A DNA stretch of 64,000 bases from Sphagnum compactum (GCA_965153455.1 OZ234504.1:6572001-6636000), one strand, 5' to 3'; numbered from the stretch's first letter, positions 24,455 to 37,479 are shown. Made by a program: numbers and translations. The notes: generated by a model from the sequence alone, not told the origin.

Positions 24455-24915
24455 ATAATTGGGCTTTTGGGCATTTAACAATAAATAAATCGTCACAATT
24501 TTTTTCAATCTAGCTAAACAAACATATGACCTAAACATTATTACATATCACAAAACTCCTCAATGCACAAGAGAAATCATAACAAAATGGACTGAACATA
24601 CTTCTAATCACAAAATATCAACAACTAACCTTAAAATCTAAAGACAAATCTTTCTTCAAAACTGGGCTTTTGGGCATTTGACACTAGATAGACTGTCAAC
24701 ATTACAAATGACAAAGTCCTCAATGCACATGTGAGAAATGATGACAAAATGGATTGAACATAATTCTAATCACAGAAATCAACAACTAACCTTAAAATCC
24801 AAGGACAAATCCAATCACAACTAAACACAAACAATAATTAATTTTAAAATCCAAGGAAAAATCTAACCACAACTGAACATAAACAATAATTGGCCTTATA
24901 TTCTAGGGAAAAATC
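24455..24915. repeat. Tandem segments: ~200-bp duplication then ~55-bp units
   Basis: GGGCTTTTGGGCATTT occurs at about 24461 and again about 203 bp later, each followed by a similar sequence including CTCAATGCACA, AACAAAATGGA-like and CAACTAACCTTAAAATC. From about 24783 a shorter phrase AAAATCCAAGGA(C/A)AAATC recurs at roughly 55-bp steps. It is non-coding and probably an old array next to the hAT remnant. Confidence 0.55.
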
Positions 24916-25409
24916 CAACCACAAATGAAAACATATTACTTGCAAAACAAAACAAAATTGACCTCCTAGAACAATGCACATGCCCCAAAAACATTTGCAA
25001 AAAGACAACAAGTGCAACATATGAATGACAAAATCACAAAAGGTTTCAAGTTTTAGCCAAACACATATAGCTCCAAAACATAAAACCCCACAATTTTTAG
25101 CCCTAACTAATGAACCCACATTGAAAAACATTAAATCATTTTTAGGTTTAGCCCATTTCATCATTAGATATTCAGTAACAAATGTGAAGTAAAGAATACC
25201 TATGTTGCAACACAAAACAAGTCTTATTCTTCAGTTCCAATGCTGCAAATGCACTAAGAAAAAAACAAAATCAGAATTCTGATTACATAAGAAAAATGTT
25301 AACGAAAAAAACACAAATTAAGGATGAAAGCAAAAATTTGAACTTAAAATCAGCAGAAATCAAAGTTTGAATCTTTTTCAAAGAAGTCTTATTCCTTAAT
25401 CAATTTGAT

Positions 25410-27690
25410 GTGCTCTTCAATCATACAGAATCATTTTCCAAAAATTCAACCATGACTTTAGGCTTCAAAGGTCCATCACACCCAACATGAACATCATTAG
25501 GTTAGTCTTTGATGATGAGAATGAATTGATCTAAATTTTCAATCTCGAACTTATATCACCTCAAGTTAATGATGACCAACATTGAAAATCCATTATATTT
25601 CAATCTACGATCCCACAATACCAAGGATTGGACGAACGAAGAAAAAAAATGTAGAAATTGCACATCATGTTTTGCCCACCAAATTAAAAAGTTTTCAATC
25701 TCTATTAGTCATACTTCAAATTGCCAATACAATTGTAACTCATTCTTCAATGTGGACATATTGCATCATCATTTGATACAATCTGCCCAAAAAATAGGTC
25801 CTCATCTTCAACTACTATCAACTGACCTATTACTACCCTAACAGGGTTCAAATGAAAAAACACCTATAATATAAAATAGAGGGCACACAACACTAACATC
25901 ATAATCTGTCACAATTTGAATAGCATGCGCATGGCCCACAAAATCCCATATAACCTTCACGTCCTTGAATCAAAGGTCAAGCATGATGGCCAACATGTTA
26001 TGAACCTTGGCTTGATTGTAAACTAAAGCAAATGCTAAGAATGGGGATAGAATATTGATGACTTGCATCATCATCCTTAGTTTGAAATCTTACAATTCTA
26101 AATCAAAGTCCTCACGAATCAATGATTGATTTAAAGCTTGGATCCTAGTCACATCAACTTTCATGGCAATGCATAAGGTGAAAGCAGAATAAAGTGCATC
26201 TAACAATAACCAATAGCCAACACTTTGATTCAAGACACAAAGTTTCACAACAAAAATGAATGTATTTATAATGGCTTGAGCAATAGCCCAAGCTCAAAAT
26301 ATTGACATTCTAGAAGATAAATGAGTAACTTGTTACCATCCATAACAAACTGAAATAACATTTCGATACTCCAATGTTTTTTAAAATAGGATCACTCGAA
26401 AAACAAAACTATGTCTTCATTGGAATTCTCAACATCGTGGCAAGTAATCTTGCACAATATATGAATTTTTTCCACTCATGTTGCCCCTCCCAAAATGTTT
26501 TATCCAAGTAATGGTATTTTGCAATGAAGATTAAGTTTTATTTAAATTAACTTCTAAAAAATGAACATAAACCTTACTGTTATCAATAGCATATTGGGCT
26601 ACCTTTGGCATGGCATGCCCAAAACATGACCCTACAAATTGGCATACTAGTTGAAGGGCAAAACAAAAAACAATATAAGTTAATATAAAAATCAAAATGT
26701 TTAAATTAGACCTTTCATCTTTTACATATGCAATTACTTTGTCAAGTAAGCCAAAGGAGTCTAACAAAAAATTTACCTAGTTTGTCATTACTACACCTAG
26801 AATGTTATGTACTTCAAAAATCCCAATTGTCACATAATAAGGCTCCCATGAAATGTTGATGAAGCTCACAACAATAGTAAAGGTATCAAAGCTCACACGA
26901 AACATCGAAAGTCAAATGAACAAGTACTATAAGATGCAAGGGTTGGGATGACACATATTTCTTTACTTTTCCCCACCATATTTGGGATCACCTCAATCAT
27001 CATTTGGTGATGGGATGGAAATTGTACATGTTCACATTGTTGCAAAACTAAATGCCCCAACCATGGATTTTCAACAAAAGACAAAGGTTAATAACCCTTT
27101 GCAACATAAAAAACCAAGTCCTCCAAAAAGGCATGTTGTAAAGGATTTGATTTGTGGTAAGGTCGTTGGTTGCCAAAAAAGTCTGAGATTTGAGAAGCGG
27201 GGTCAATTTTCCTTTTCTTTGACCTTTGTTTTTCACTTTGGGTTTCTAGAACCCTATGTAGCAAAAACAAACCCCAATTTTTTATACAAATCTGGATTTT
27301 CATGACAAACATCTTTTTTCAAAGTACTTGTGTCGTGGTTCTTGTTGTAACTTACAAGCCCTTTATGTTTTCTTTAATCATCAAGGAGCTCCAATTAAAT
27401 AAGGTGATAAACAAAACAACGCATCATCTATGGGTTACAATTGTTCATTAATGCACCATCATTCACCACCAAAAAAACCTAATAAACTATTGTTTGATGA
27501 CTAGAAGTCCATAGATTTTTGTTGGCCACCAGCTTGGAATATGGATTTCCCAAGTTGCATTTATGTCAACATTTGATGCCTTTTGTGATCCAAGTTCACT
27601 CTTAGATTGAAACACAAAATCAATATCATTTTCATCACATGAAATGGTTGTTATAGGTTGTGCGGCATTTGTGGATGCCATTGTAAACAA
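25410..27690 (-). pseudogene. Broken hAT-superfamily transposase (DUF659/hAT dimerisation type)
   Basis: Order on the minus strand matches a whole transposase: an N terminus at about 27690 (ASTNAAQPITTISCDENDID), then LEDLVFYVAKGY and VENPWLGHLVLQQCEHVQFPS (about 26980-27120), the DUF659-like block LLDKVIAYVKDERSNLN and GSCFGHAMPKVAQYA (26531-26767), a region around 25960-26080 reading FLAFALVYNQAKVHNMLAIM and DYDVSVVCPLF, and the C-terminal dimerisation end INLR.YKFEIENLDQFILIIKD near 25480-25570. Stops and frameshifts break every block, so it is dead. TIRs and the 8-bp duplication were not located. A ~116-bp tandem repeat lies directly upstream at 27741-28090. Confidence 0.82.
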
Positions 27691-27740
27691 CCTTATATGT
27701 TAGGCTTCGTTTTATCTATTGCTATCTGTAAAAAACAGAA

Positions 27741-28090
27741 AGGATGTAAAGCTTAGACATGTATGGGAATTCAATGGCATCAACTTAATCATAAAAATTT
27801 ATTGGAAATTGTTGTTACATGACAAAAACCTTGTTGTTGATGTCTACAAAGTAAAAAGGACATAAAACTTACACATAGATGGGAATTCAGTGGCATTTCA
27901 TCCATCACAAAAACTTACTAAAAGTTGTAGTTGTTACATGGTAAAAACGTTACTAATGTGTCTGCAAAATAAAAAGACATACATCTTACACTATAAGAAA
28001 TTCAATGGAATTCTATCCATCACGAAGACTTAACACTAAAAGCATTGTTGCATGGCAAAATCCTTATTGATGTAAAAAACTAATGAAAAC
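27741..28090. repeat. ~116-bp tandem repeat, three units
   Basis: Units start at 27741, 27857 and 27974 (steps 116 and 117), each with a (A)GGA.(G/A)TAAA.CTTA start, an AATTCA(A/G)TGG(C/A)AT phrase and a TTGTT.CATG.(C/T)AAAA phrase near the end. A partial fourth follows. The array abuts the N-terminal end of the hAT remnant and may be a subterminal or 5' region repeat of that element. Confidence 0.65.
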
Positions 28091-28094
28091 GAAG

Positions 28095-30180
28095 TGATGG
28101 AAAGAGAAAAACTTACATGTAGCTTGGAAGCAACACAAGATGACCACCACAACACCTATGTTTTACTACAACAAAAAACGTTATAGTACACAACAATTCC
28201 ACTGCGATGACCACAGTGATGACACCTACATTTTGCTGCAACAATAAAAGGTTGTAACACACAACGAACGTGCCTATGTTCTGTTGACATAAAAAAAATT
28301 GTAGCACAAGTTGCCATGCAATGGGATGCCAAGCACGATAGTAGAATGCAAAAACATTCTTCATGCAAAAAACAAATGAAAGAAATAAAAACATGCTTGC
28401 AGGTTGCAACATGTGATGACCACTACAATGACCATGATGACGACCCTGATGTAACAAAAAACAGTTTGCAACATTGTTTCACCACCACGATGACACCCAA
28501 TGTTTTACTGTAACATATAACTTGATTTAAATGCTACAACTTAAAACTTGATGAAAAACAAGAAAAGAAACTTACCTCCACACAACATTGTCCATCATGA
28601 TGACCACACAAACATTCTACAACAAAAACTTTGACAATGGAACAAGAAGCAAAAACCTCATCACAAAATAAAAAGAAGAAAGGTGAGCTTGAAAAAAACT
28701 TACTTAGCTTACATCTAAAAACGTGGTGATCGTTATGCAAGAAACAAATAGCAATGGCAAAATTAACAAGAACCTAGCGATGGCAATGAAGCAAGAGCAT
28801 GGTGATGACGATGAAACAATGACCTCAACAATGCAACAAAAATGTCTCAATGATGCCACCCACTTTGCTCATTAACAACCACCACAAACAGAAGGCATCC
28901 ATGGAATGCAATGTGCAACAAAAAGAACCAAGATCTTAAACCTTAGCAGGACAAAAGAGGTGAAGCTACTATAATGTGAAAGAAAAAAGCTCAGCATCCA
29001 AGGAAAGATGGAATGCGACATGCTACAAAAGTCTACGAAACCTAAAACCTTGAAAAAGAACCAAAACCTTGAAATTTGGGAAAATCATCAAAATTTTGAT
29101 GGCCAACGGAAGACCATCAAAATTTATGGAATCAACAATCATCCAATTTTGGGGTTGAACCTCTATCCGAGATAAGGGCGGAATCTAGGGTAAGGTTTAA
29201 GTTCAGGTATTTGAATAGGGAAAGGTTGAGGTCAGGGGAAGGTGTGTATAACGGAAACCAAAACCACCAATTATTACCCAGATTTCTGAAGAACTGGTCA
29301 ATACCATGAGAATGGGGATGCCATGGCAGGTTACAAAATTATAGTAACAAGAGGTTGCTTCACAAAGCATTGAAAATCAGGTTCTGAGGAGGGCGTGGTA
29401 ACAGGACTACCAAGGGGAATGGGATTGGGTGAGGGTAAAACATGTTCTGGTCAGTACATCTGTACCATGGGCATTAATTTCATTTGGCCTGTTTAATATT
29501 TTCACTTCTCACATCATTGGCACATATTACAGTGCACTTTTTATAAACAATCCATGTTGAGATGAAACATTTTTTCCTCCGCAACAAGGCTGTCCACACC
29601 CTAGATTTTGCACTAAGAAACCAAGGCATAAAACAAGAGACAAAAAAACATGAAAATACATTAAATGCAGAAGTGAGAAAGAAATTCTCCAATCCAGACA
29701 GCCACCATTGTAAGAAGCCAAAAGGGGACAAAAAACAACCTTCTGAAAGATTGGATACCACTCAAAAATGACCTAGTGTTCATTTGGGTTATGACAATAG
29801 GTCTTGCATCACAGAACATCTAACCAAGTGCACTTCAACCCAAAGCAAACATATGAAGTCAGTGTAGAATCTATTCAGATTAGAACCTCAGTAGAATGAC
29901 CCTTTCCATACCGTCAGCAACAGCTTTTGTCAAGGAGCTTGTTATCAGAAACCAGTGATTCCATCAATGTCAAAAACCTTCTATCATTTGCTCTCAACTC
30001 ATGTCCACAATCTGAGGGCATGTCACAGGAACCACAAGACTCTACATGTCAGAAATTAAGACCTCAGGATTGCTTTTCAGTACAACTAGAGACCACACTG
30101 AACCCAGAGAGTATCACAGACAATATGTTGGCAACACTTTGGAATATCAACCCAACAGCCATTTAGATTGCAAAATGCAT
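28095..30180. other. Gene-free, repeat-derived, to the 3' flank of the HVA22 gene
   Basis: From about 28100 to 28560 short phrases such as GATGACCAC, CACCTATGTTTT and CAACAACAAAAA recur irregularly, an eroded tandem repeat rich in ACCAC and CAACA. From 29000 the sequence becomes ordinary mixed-composition DNA. No exon with family similarity was found. The part nearest 30180 is probably 3' UTR or flank of the HVA22 gene. Confidence 0.45.
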
Positions 30181-30382
30181 ATATATTTGACAAGAGGATA
30201 ACTGTACAAAAAGGACAACAACAGATTTCCCATCTTGACACAATGAAGCTGAAAAAATTTGACATATTGTCATTTGCAAACCAGTAGTGGAACACTCAAA
30301 ATGCTCTTCTTCAGTGGGCAGTTTCAACTTGTTTGTTTATCTGAGACAACATATCTCATCATACTTTGCTTGGCTGTACTCC

Positions 30383-32499
30383 TCAACTGCTCCCCCGGTT
30401 CTTTCTGGATTGTGCTGTGGCCTTCATAACACAAAACACACTCTTGTCAGGAATGCCCACTTCCCATGCCCCTCACAGAATTTGAAGCCCCAACCTACTT
30501 GCAAGTCAGCAAATAAGCTCCACCACTAGATGCAAAGCCAGGCATTCTCACAAACAGAAAAGAGGTTGGGGAATGTTGTGAGTTTACCGCAGCCATGATT
30601 TTGTCGAAGGCATCTGAACCATTGTCATTAATGAACTGGGAAACTGAGTTGCGTGCCTCTGGGCTTATGGAAGACAAAAACTTGCGCTGGCTGTCAGTCA
30701 ACTTTGCATCAGCATTCTGAACAGTGCTGTAGAAATAGGGTCTTACATAACGCTCATAAACAATAATTCCTCCCCGGAACTGTGGCAACACCAACCATGC
30801 TGCGACTGCAAGTTTGATTGTGGACCACAAAGGAATCCTGGTGTAGCCACAGAACAAATTCAAGCAAAATTCAGTTCCATCACATCTGGAAACAAAGAGA
30901 CATTGCATGGATTTTTTTTCTGCCCAACATTAATTCTCAACATTAGCACATCGCAAGGAATAACAAATGTGTATTTTAAATTGCAAAATCTCTTGTCCCT
31001 GGTGATCTCTAGTTCAGTAGTCCTTGCCCCAAATTCATATTGAGATGTGCATATCTCTGGCTCCCAACTAGTAAGCACAACCCAGGTACCTGATCAAAGA
31101 CAGAAAAATTGCATATAAACTGCAGTGACAGTTGCCGGTATGCAGTGTGATAAGAAAGACATTAGATACCCTTCCATAATCTACAGCTGCAGGACTGCGC
31201 TCATTGTGTATGGTGACCAGTGTTGGGCAGGTATCTACTTTTGAACATACCAGCTGGTATTGGTATTGGGTTTTCATTATAAAAAATTCATACTGGCCTG
31301 GTACTGGTATTGAGTTTTTAAAATATATATTGTACCAACCTTGTACTGGCATTGGATTTTTTATAAACTTTCATATCAGGCCGGTCCTGATCTTAGGGTC
31401 CAAGGTTGATTTTTGACTGATATGAGGCAAGTACATACCTGGTATTTGAGACTGATACAACCCTGGTATGAAGCTGGCATTACTTCAGATCCTTACCAGA
31501 CAGATAGGGGTACTAGCCTGCTATTACCTCGTGTCCCTACCAGGTCAGACAGGTATTGGTACGAGGGTGGTATTGCCTCAGGGCAAAACATTTTGGTTGG
31601 TTCTATGATTTCATGACCCGTACTAGGCCAGACAGGTGCTTGCAGGAAGGTGGTATTGCCTAAGGCCATACCAGTTTAGTCTGTTCTTTGATTCGAGGAC
31701 CACTGCCAATCTATGTACCAGGGTTCCAATCTCCCACCAGCCCAGCACTGGTTGTAAATAGTAGTTTGTAGAGCAAGCTTAGCAGGAAATTACAGTTCTG
31801 ACTGACATGGACAGACTCCTATTGGGAGCAGAAAAACAAGACTTTACCAAGCAATCACTGGCGCCGCGACCAACTCCAGAAGGGTCACAAACGAATACAG
31901 AACCCAGTAAGTCAGCCATAGCTGATCATCTTCCTTGAAAGGGCTCTCTATAGCCTTGATGGATGCATACCTGCAAAAATTCCCAACAGACCATAGCAAT
32001 AACAAGATGATAAAAATACAGCAAACAATACAAAAAAGTTTTCAAAAATTGCAAATATCAGCCTGAGAGAGAAGGATACTTCTATCTTAGCAACCGAGAT
32101 CTCAGACCCACACTTCCCCACATTCAAACGCTTTTCCGCAAGTTGAATGTGAGAATCTCTCCCAAGCTCCACACATCAGCACCATCGCTCAACCAAAACA
32201 AAAGGGTATAACAGGTTCCACAGAAAACTGGCACCAGTAAGCATGGCTTTAGGAAACTCACAAGGGGTACAGTAGCATCACCACTGGCCTGAGAACAGAA
32301 CATCAACCAAAAAAAATACCACAGAGTTCAGCAACCAGATATCATACTCTGATTTGGTACATTCCATGTTATCAACAACAAGCGAACCAAACAGAGAAAC
32401 CAAAAAAAAAAAGGATCGCTCAAAAACCCTAATAAAGCGAGTGAAAGCGCACCCTGCTAATGCGTTGGCGCGGAGAACAAGAGCCCAAAACCATCCCAT
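30383..32499 (-). CDS. HVA22-like protein (TB2/DP1, REEP family), 5 exons, 161 aa
   Basis: Minus-strand exons are 32499-32453 (47 nt), 32288-32262 (27 nt), 31970-31848, 30837-30588 and 30421-30383 (39 nt). All are GT-AG with matching phases, giving 162 codons with stop. Residues 17-110 form the TB2/DP1/HVA22 domain: PVVMLLYPLYASIKAIES, DDQLWLTYWVLYSFVTLLEL, IPLWSTIKLAVAAWLVLPQF and GGIIVYERYVRPYF. These hairpin-like membrane segments shape tubular ER and influence vesicle traffic; cereal HVA22 is ABA- and stress-induced. A hydrophilic C-terminal tail of ~45 residues ends ATAQSRKNRGSS. The third intron carries a dispersed TGGTAT repeat. Two G-boxes upstream fit ABA control. The microexon is needed to restore the conserved LLYPL motif, so I trust it. 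Confidence 0.93.
31205..31760 (+). repeat. Dispersed TGGTATTGG-rich repeat, copy 2, in an HVA22 intron
   Basis: Runs of CTGGTAT, GGTATTGG and TACCAG words from CAGTGTTGGGCAGGTAT to CCCAGCACTGG. Inverted relative to the copy at 13650-13945 and longer. It lies inside the intron between the third and fourth HVA22 exons, antisense to that gene, and has no coding capacity. Confidence 0.65.
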
Positions 32500-32904
32500 T
32501 TTCGCCACAGATCCGACCTCCTCTGACTGCAAAATGTGGGGGTTCTCGAGGTCGCTCTTCTTCTCCTCAAAGTTCGAGACTTGAATACACCACAAAAAAT
32601 GCAAGCAGCAATGTATGCAACCAGAAAACTCTCTGGTACAACAACGGCAGCAGCAACAACCCACCAAACTCAAAACGTTTTCGAGATCCAACAACAACCC
32701 AATAGAGAGAGAACAACAGACGAGAAAGGAGAGCTGATCCAGAGGTAGCAGAAACAGCTAAACAAACATCCGCACCACAACCGACTAGATCGGCTTTGAA
32801 AAAGCTCCAACGAACACTTGTAAATGCGCAGCCAGCAAAACCCCACCACCACTAGTTTTGCAGCCCTCCGTAGTGCCCCGTAGGATCCGACGGCTTGTGG
32901 ATTG

Positions 32905-32964
32905 TCCACGTGTCGAGTCCCAGGTCTGATTTCGAGGAGGACTTCCGGATGACAGACACGTGGA
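32905..32964 (-). promoter_or_regulatory. Two G-box/ABRE motifs upstream of HVA22
   Basis: CACGTG cores lie at 32907-32912 (in TCCACGTGTC) and 32957-32962 (in GACACGTGGA), 50 bp apart. They are 408-463 bp upstream of the HVA22 start codon at 32499. Paired ABRE-type G-boxes are the known basis of ABA induction in HVA22 promoters, so regulation by bZIP (ABF/ABI5-type) factors is likely but inferred. Confidence 0.65.
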
Positions 32965-33062
32965 GCCGCATAGACTGAAAACAGCGCCACGCATGGAGTT
33001 CGCGATTTCCCGTCCTTTCTCACACTTGCTATTCAGTAGCAGGTCTTGGCGCCAATTTGTGT

Positions 33063-33086
33063 ACATACATACATACATACATACAT
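33063..33086. repeat. (CATA)n microsatellite
   Basis: Six CATA units, followed after a short interruption by CATACATACATATATG. It marks the left edge of the long AT-rich repeat block that runs to about 50.3 kb. Confidence 0.85.
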
Positions 33087-33849
33087 AAACCCATACATAC
33101 ATATATGTGTAGGGTAATGCTGAGGAGCCGGGTGGTCCCTAAATAAGGGCTCGCCTGAGGTGGAGGGTTGCTTATTTCTGGAACGTCTTGCTCCAAGGGC
33201 ATCATTACCCAGCGTAAAGATCTATTGAGAATTATTTTGTGGATTTTTTTTTTCAGTATCTACCTTTGGGTACCATGGGATAAAAAGAAAGAAGAGGGCA
33301 AGCATTTGGAAAAAGGGGAATGCTTGCACCATTGGAAACACACTCTGTCTATTGCTGATGAAAAATTAGACCCAAACACACTAAAAAAATTCTCAAAGGT
33401 TTTTCTTTACATACTTAAATACTTGACTAAAAGTTTAAAATGGCGGAATATAAACATATATATTATTTTTGAACAATATATATAATTTTATATGTTATTT
33501 GAATTTCTGCAAAAAAATTGTTGCACTTCCTTTGTTTTTACGGTGACATTTCTATTTCAGTGCATAATAATTTTGCATGCTTCTATGAGCATCTCTTCTA
33601 CTTGCACCTACTTTTTCTTTCTTATCTTGGCTTAATTCCTTACTTATTTGATGTATGTAGGTTCTTTTCTATGCCTGGTTTTTTTTTAATTTTAAACTTG
33701 CATCTTTTCTATTTATTGTTAGTGTTAGGGCATCATGGTGTCTTCTACATCGCAGCTATTCCTAGATCTTTCATCATGACTCATGTTTGCAATGATTTTG
33801 GTTGTGCATTATTTTCCCCCCTTGAATTTCCACAATTTTCAAGTTTTTT

Positions 33850-36800
33850 CCTTGGTTTTTTATTTTCTTATTGTTTCATGTGTGTAAGTGTTCTTTTACT
33901 ATGTTTTTGTTTTACATTTTTTTTTATGTAGGTTTTTCTATGCTTGCAATTCTCAATTATATCTTGCATCTTCACATAATGTAATGTAATTTTCTTCCTT
34001 TTCCAATTTTTTCCCTTCTATCTCTCCTCTTTTTCTTTTATTAATTTTGCAATGTCTATCTATGGATAATGAAATAATTGGGAAGAAGTTTTGTAATGAA
34101 GGTTCAACAAGAAGAAATCTTCTCGAAATTTTAAAAAAGATATTACCTACATCTTTTTCTTTGCCTAATGAATTTTTTGACTTGGATCCTTCTATTTTTT
34201 GCCCTACTAGACCTTTTATTACACCATCATTGATTACTAATGTCTCTAATGAATTGTTGCAGTCCACTAATGGAGATGACATTTATGTGAACTGCCTTAA
34301 GGTTCATGAATCCGATGTTGATTTTTTTATTGATAATCCTCTTGTTGATTCTACTTAGTTACATTCTAAAACTAATAAACCTCCTTTTCATTCTACTCTA
34401 TTACATCCTAAAATAGATGGTGATTTGTGTGGGCATTTTTCAACCCTTACATCATTTTACATTTTGAAAACTTTGATTTCTTTCCTAATGTTTCTAAATT
34501 TTCATATGTTGCTGATATTAATAGTGAGGTTTTTTTCTTTTGTATACTCTTGTAACTAATCTAGGTTTTCATTCTAGTCTTGATGTTGCTGCTTTTATAT
34601 CTGATCCACTTATTTAGGTTATGGCTTTTGGATTTGAGGTTGCAAGAAGGATTAATTGTGAGTTTCATGTTAGGGAGCCAATTTTGAAATTTTGGTTTCT
34701 TGAAATTGACGATAAGGAGATGGAAAATGTTAACAAAAGAGGTCGAAAAGTGAGTAAGCACGCCAAACTTTGGGCAAAGAATGCATTTGATGAATGGAAA
34801 TTATTTCATGGTTTCAACACAATGAAATCTATTGCTGATTGTTTTAAATGAAAATTTGACTAAGGATTATGTTGTCATATTTTGTTTTACAAGTTGCAAA
34901 AAAATATGGTAACCTATATCCTCCAACAAGGTATAATTTTCTCACATTTTTTGAATAGTTTTATAATTAGATTATTTTTTTTTGCAAATATGATTTAAGG
35001 TTTAGGTTCATGTGTGTTTGTGTCCATTGTCTTTTTGTCTTTTTTATGCTTTTATAAGGTATGTGTCTATTTTAGATCTAATGTTGGTTTATGGTTTTAA
35101 GTTTATGTTTTAGGTTTAGGGGCTTATGTTTAGGATTTAGGTTGTTCTTAATTTTTTAGATTGGTTTGTATTTTTGCAAGAGATGTTTTTTGCACCTATT
35201 GACTTTTTTTTTTCTACATTCAATCCTTTGTACATGGTATTGGGAAACTTATTAGGCAAAAATAGGGACAACGCATTGTGGAATCAAGAAAAGCAACTAC
35301 ATTTCCTTTTAATATATTCACAAATGCAAGGTACCGCTGTGTGAAAGTTATTGGACACGAGATAGTTCTTTGAACTTCAATAGCTGGTTTTGGCAAATCA
35401 ATCAAGAAATTTGACATTCTATCCGTTGAAGAAAAATAGAGGATGTTGGCTCAACCTACATCTCCATGTGGTTTAAACCTCACATTTGGCTATTTCTATA
35501 TGTGAAATGTTTTTATTAGGGGGGTGTTCTAAACTTCACAATGTTAATTTTGATGAATTTAGTTTTGTTTCATTGCCTATTGGTGTTGTTCTAAGGTTTT
35601 ATCAAGGTGTCTCCAAGAACTAAAGGACATCATACATTCTACTAATGGGCTTCAACATGTTGTTGACTATCCAATTATTAACATTATTGAGACTTTCAAA
35701 GAACTTGTTCGTTGTCATCATACTACCTAGCCCATTGATAAACCTATACCACATTCGCTATTTGTGCAATCTAAACCTAAATGGAAGTTTTTTAATAAGG
35801 TTTGGTTTATTATTGCTCCTATTGGTCAAAATCAATTGTGGCTTATTGCAAACAAATTAGTGATTTTCTAAATTTGAAAGATAAGGTAAGATTAGTCGGG
35901 TTGTTGGAATGACCCATATGGAAAAAGCACTTATGCCTTGGGAACATGGATGGAAATAACTTGTTGTCAAAATTTTATTTCATATGGAAAGTAATTTTTG
36001 TTTTCTTGTTTTTGTTTTGATTTGCTTTTGTTTTTTTCTTTTTAATTTGTGTTTGTGATTTCTATTATTGTTTTTTGATTTTGTCATTTCAATTATATGT
36101 TTCGTTGTTTATTTTGTGTCTTTAAGTATAACAAAATGGATAAGCATTTTCAAGATCATGCAATATAGCAAATTATCAATGACAAGTTGAGATTTGGTTG
36201 ATTATTGCTCTATGAATAAGCATTTGCTAAAGAAATGGCTACCTATGAGCATTGAAAAAACCAAGGTAAGTAATTGCATTTTATTTTTAAGGTCGTGTTT
36301 TTTATTGACAAGAAGTTTTTGTAACTCATGTTTTTGAAAATTGCTTGCATATATTAAAACAGCCTACAACATGTCCAAATTCAATTATAAATACCTTTCA
36401 AGTTAATGTGAAAGCTTAGAAAGAAGCACATGAGGTTTTTTTTAGAATCATTTATTTTAAGGTTTAATTTCAACTTTGATAATGTTTGTTATGATGGGCT
36501 TTAAGGTACTATAATGTTTTGTCTTTCATTTTTAGTTTCGAATGCAAGATGATTATTATTTTGGAGAAGACATAGTTGGTGATGGAGCTAGTGATGTTAC
36601 TTTTGTTATTGTTTCTACTACTATGACAATTAGGGTTCATCCTATGAAGGATGGCCTTTCTAGTGCTATGTTGACTTTTGGAGTTGATGGTGGTCTTTTT
36701 TCAATCAGTGTTTCTGCAACTTCTACTTCTATGGACCAAAAGAAGACCATGAACAATATGTCATCTATTATTGTTTCTATAGATTAAGATAATGCCTTTG

Positions 36801-37470
36801 TACAACTACCAAATATGAGTGGATCCATAATTGATCTTGACGACACATTTTGAAACAACATGTTTGAAAAAATTGCCCAAGTATAAAAGATAGGTTGGAT
36901 GCCATCTTTACATGGCCACCACTTCATAATGTCAACATTAACATGGCATCCTACCATGTCTTCAACAACCTTCAAAATTGTTTTATAAACATCACATATG
37001 TTGTTGATATAAAATCAATTCCTATTTTAACATTACTAGGCATGGTTCATAATTCTTGATTTTCCAGCTTTCTAACTTCATCCCCATTTTGCAAGCTACT
37101 TGAAATTTTCATTTTTTTATGTTACCATTAGATGGACAATAATCAAGTTCACTTTATTGAAACAAATTGTTGTTTCAACAAAAATCTCCTTACTATAACA
37201 CATGCATAATAAAGATTTCAGGGGAAGAATGTGAAAAGGATGACAATGTGAGGGAAAATCTAGATTTCATAAGGATGTTTGTCTAGGATTGGGTATGTTT
37301 CTAAGTTCGAATGAGTGATTTTGGGGAGCTTTTGTCCTTGGGTTTCATTTGCAGGTCCACTGTCATGAATTTTAAAATTTGATTCTTGATTTGTTTATTT
37401 TGTTTCAGAGTTGTGATGATTGATTTTGAAATCATCAAATTCTCAAAGTTCATTCATAGGTCCATTTGTT
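33850..37470 (+). mobile_element. Decayed tyrosine-recombinase-like element, copy A (most complete)
   Basis: Conceptual translation in changing frames gives, in order: GRKVSKHAKLWAKNAFDEWK (about 34740-34800), resembling a SAM-like core-binding domain; HGIGKLIRQK and FNIFTNARYRCVKV (about 35230-35350); KSIKKFDILSVEEK and AQPTSPCGLNL (about 35390-35475); FYM..VFIRGCSKLHNVNFDEF with LPIGVVLRF (about 35495-35600); KVWFIIAPIGQNQLWLI (about 35800-35855); and a C-terminal region from 36541 (DDYYFGEDIVGDGASDVTFV). The order and the IRG..LRN and PIGQN-type blocks resemble the DUF3504 (ZMYM2/KCTD1-like) tyrosine recombinases of Crypton transposons. Stops and frameshifts are frequent. Element ends are not defined; the start is where similarity to copy B becomes visible. 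Family name is inference. Confidence 0.6.
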
Positions 37471-37479
37471 TTGTTTTTG

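Noticed and set aside
33518-33931. 137-codon plus-strand frame rich in Phe/Leu (a possible membrane protein)
   Set aside because: T-rich low-complexity DNA gives Phe, Leu and Ser in any frame; similar T-rich leader sequence recurs at the start of copy B without an open frame.
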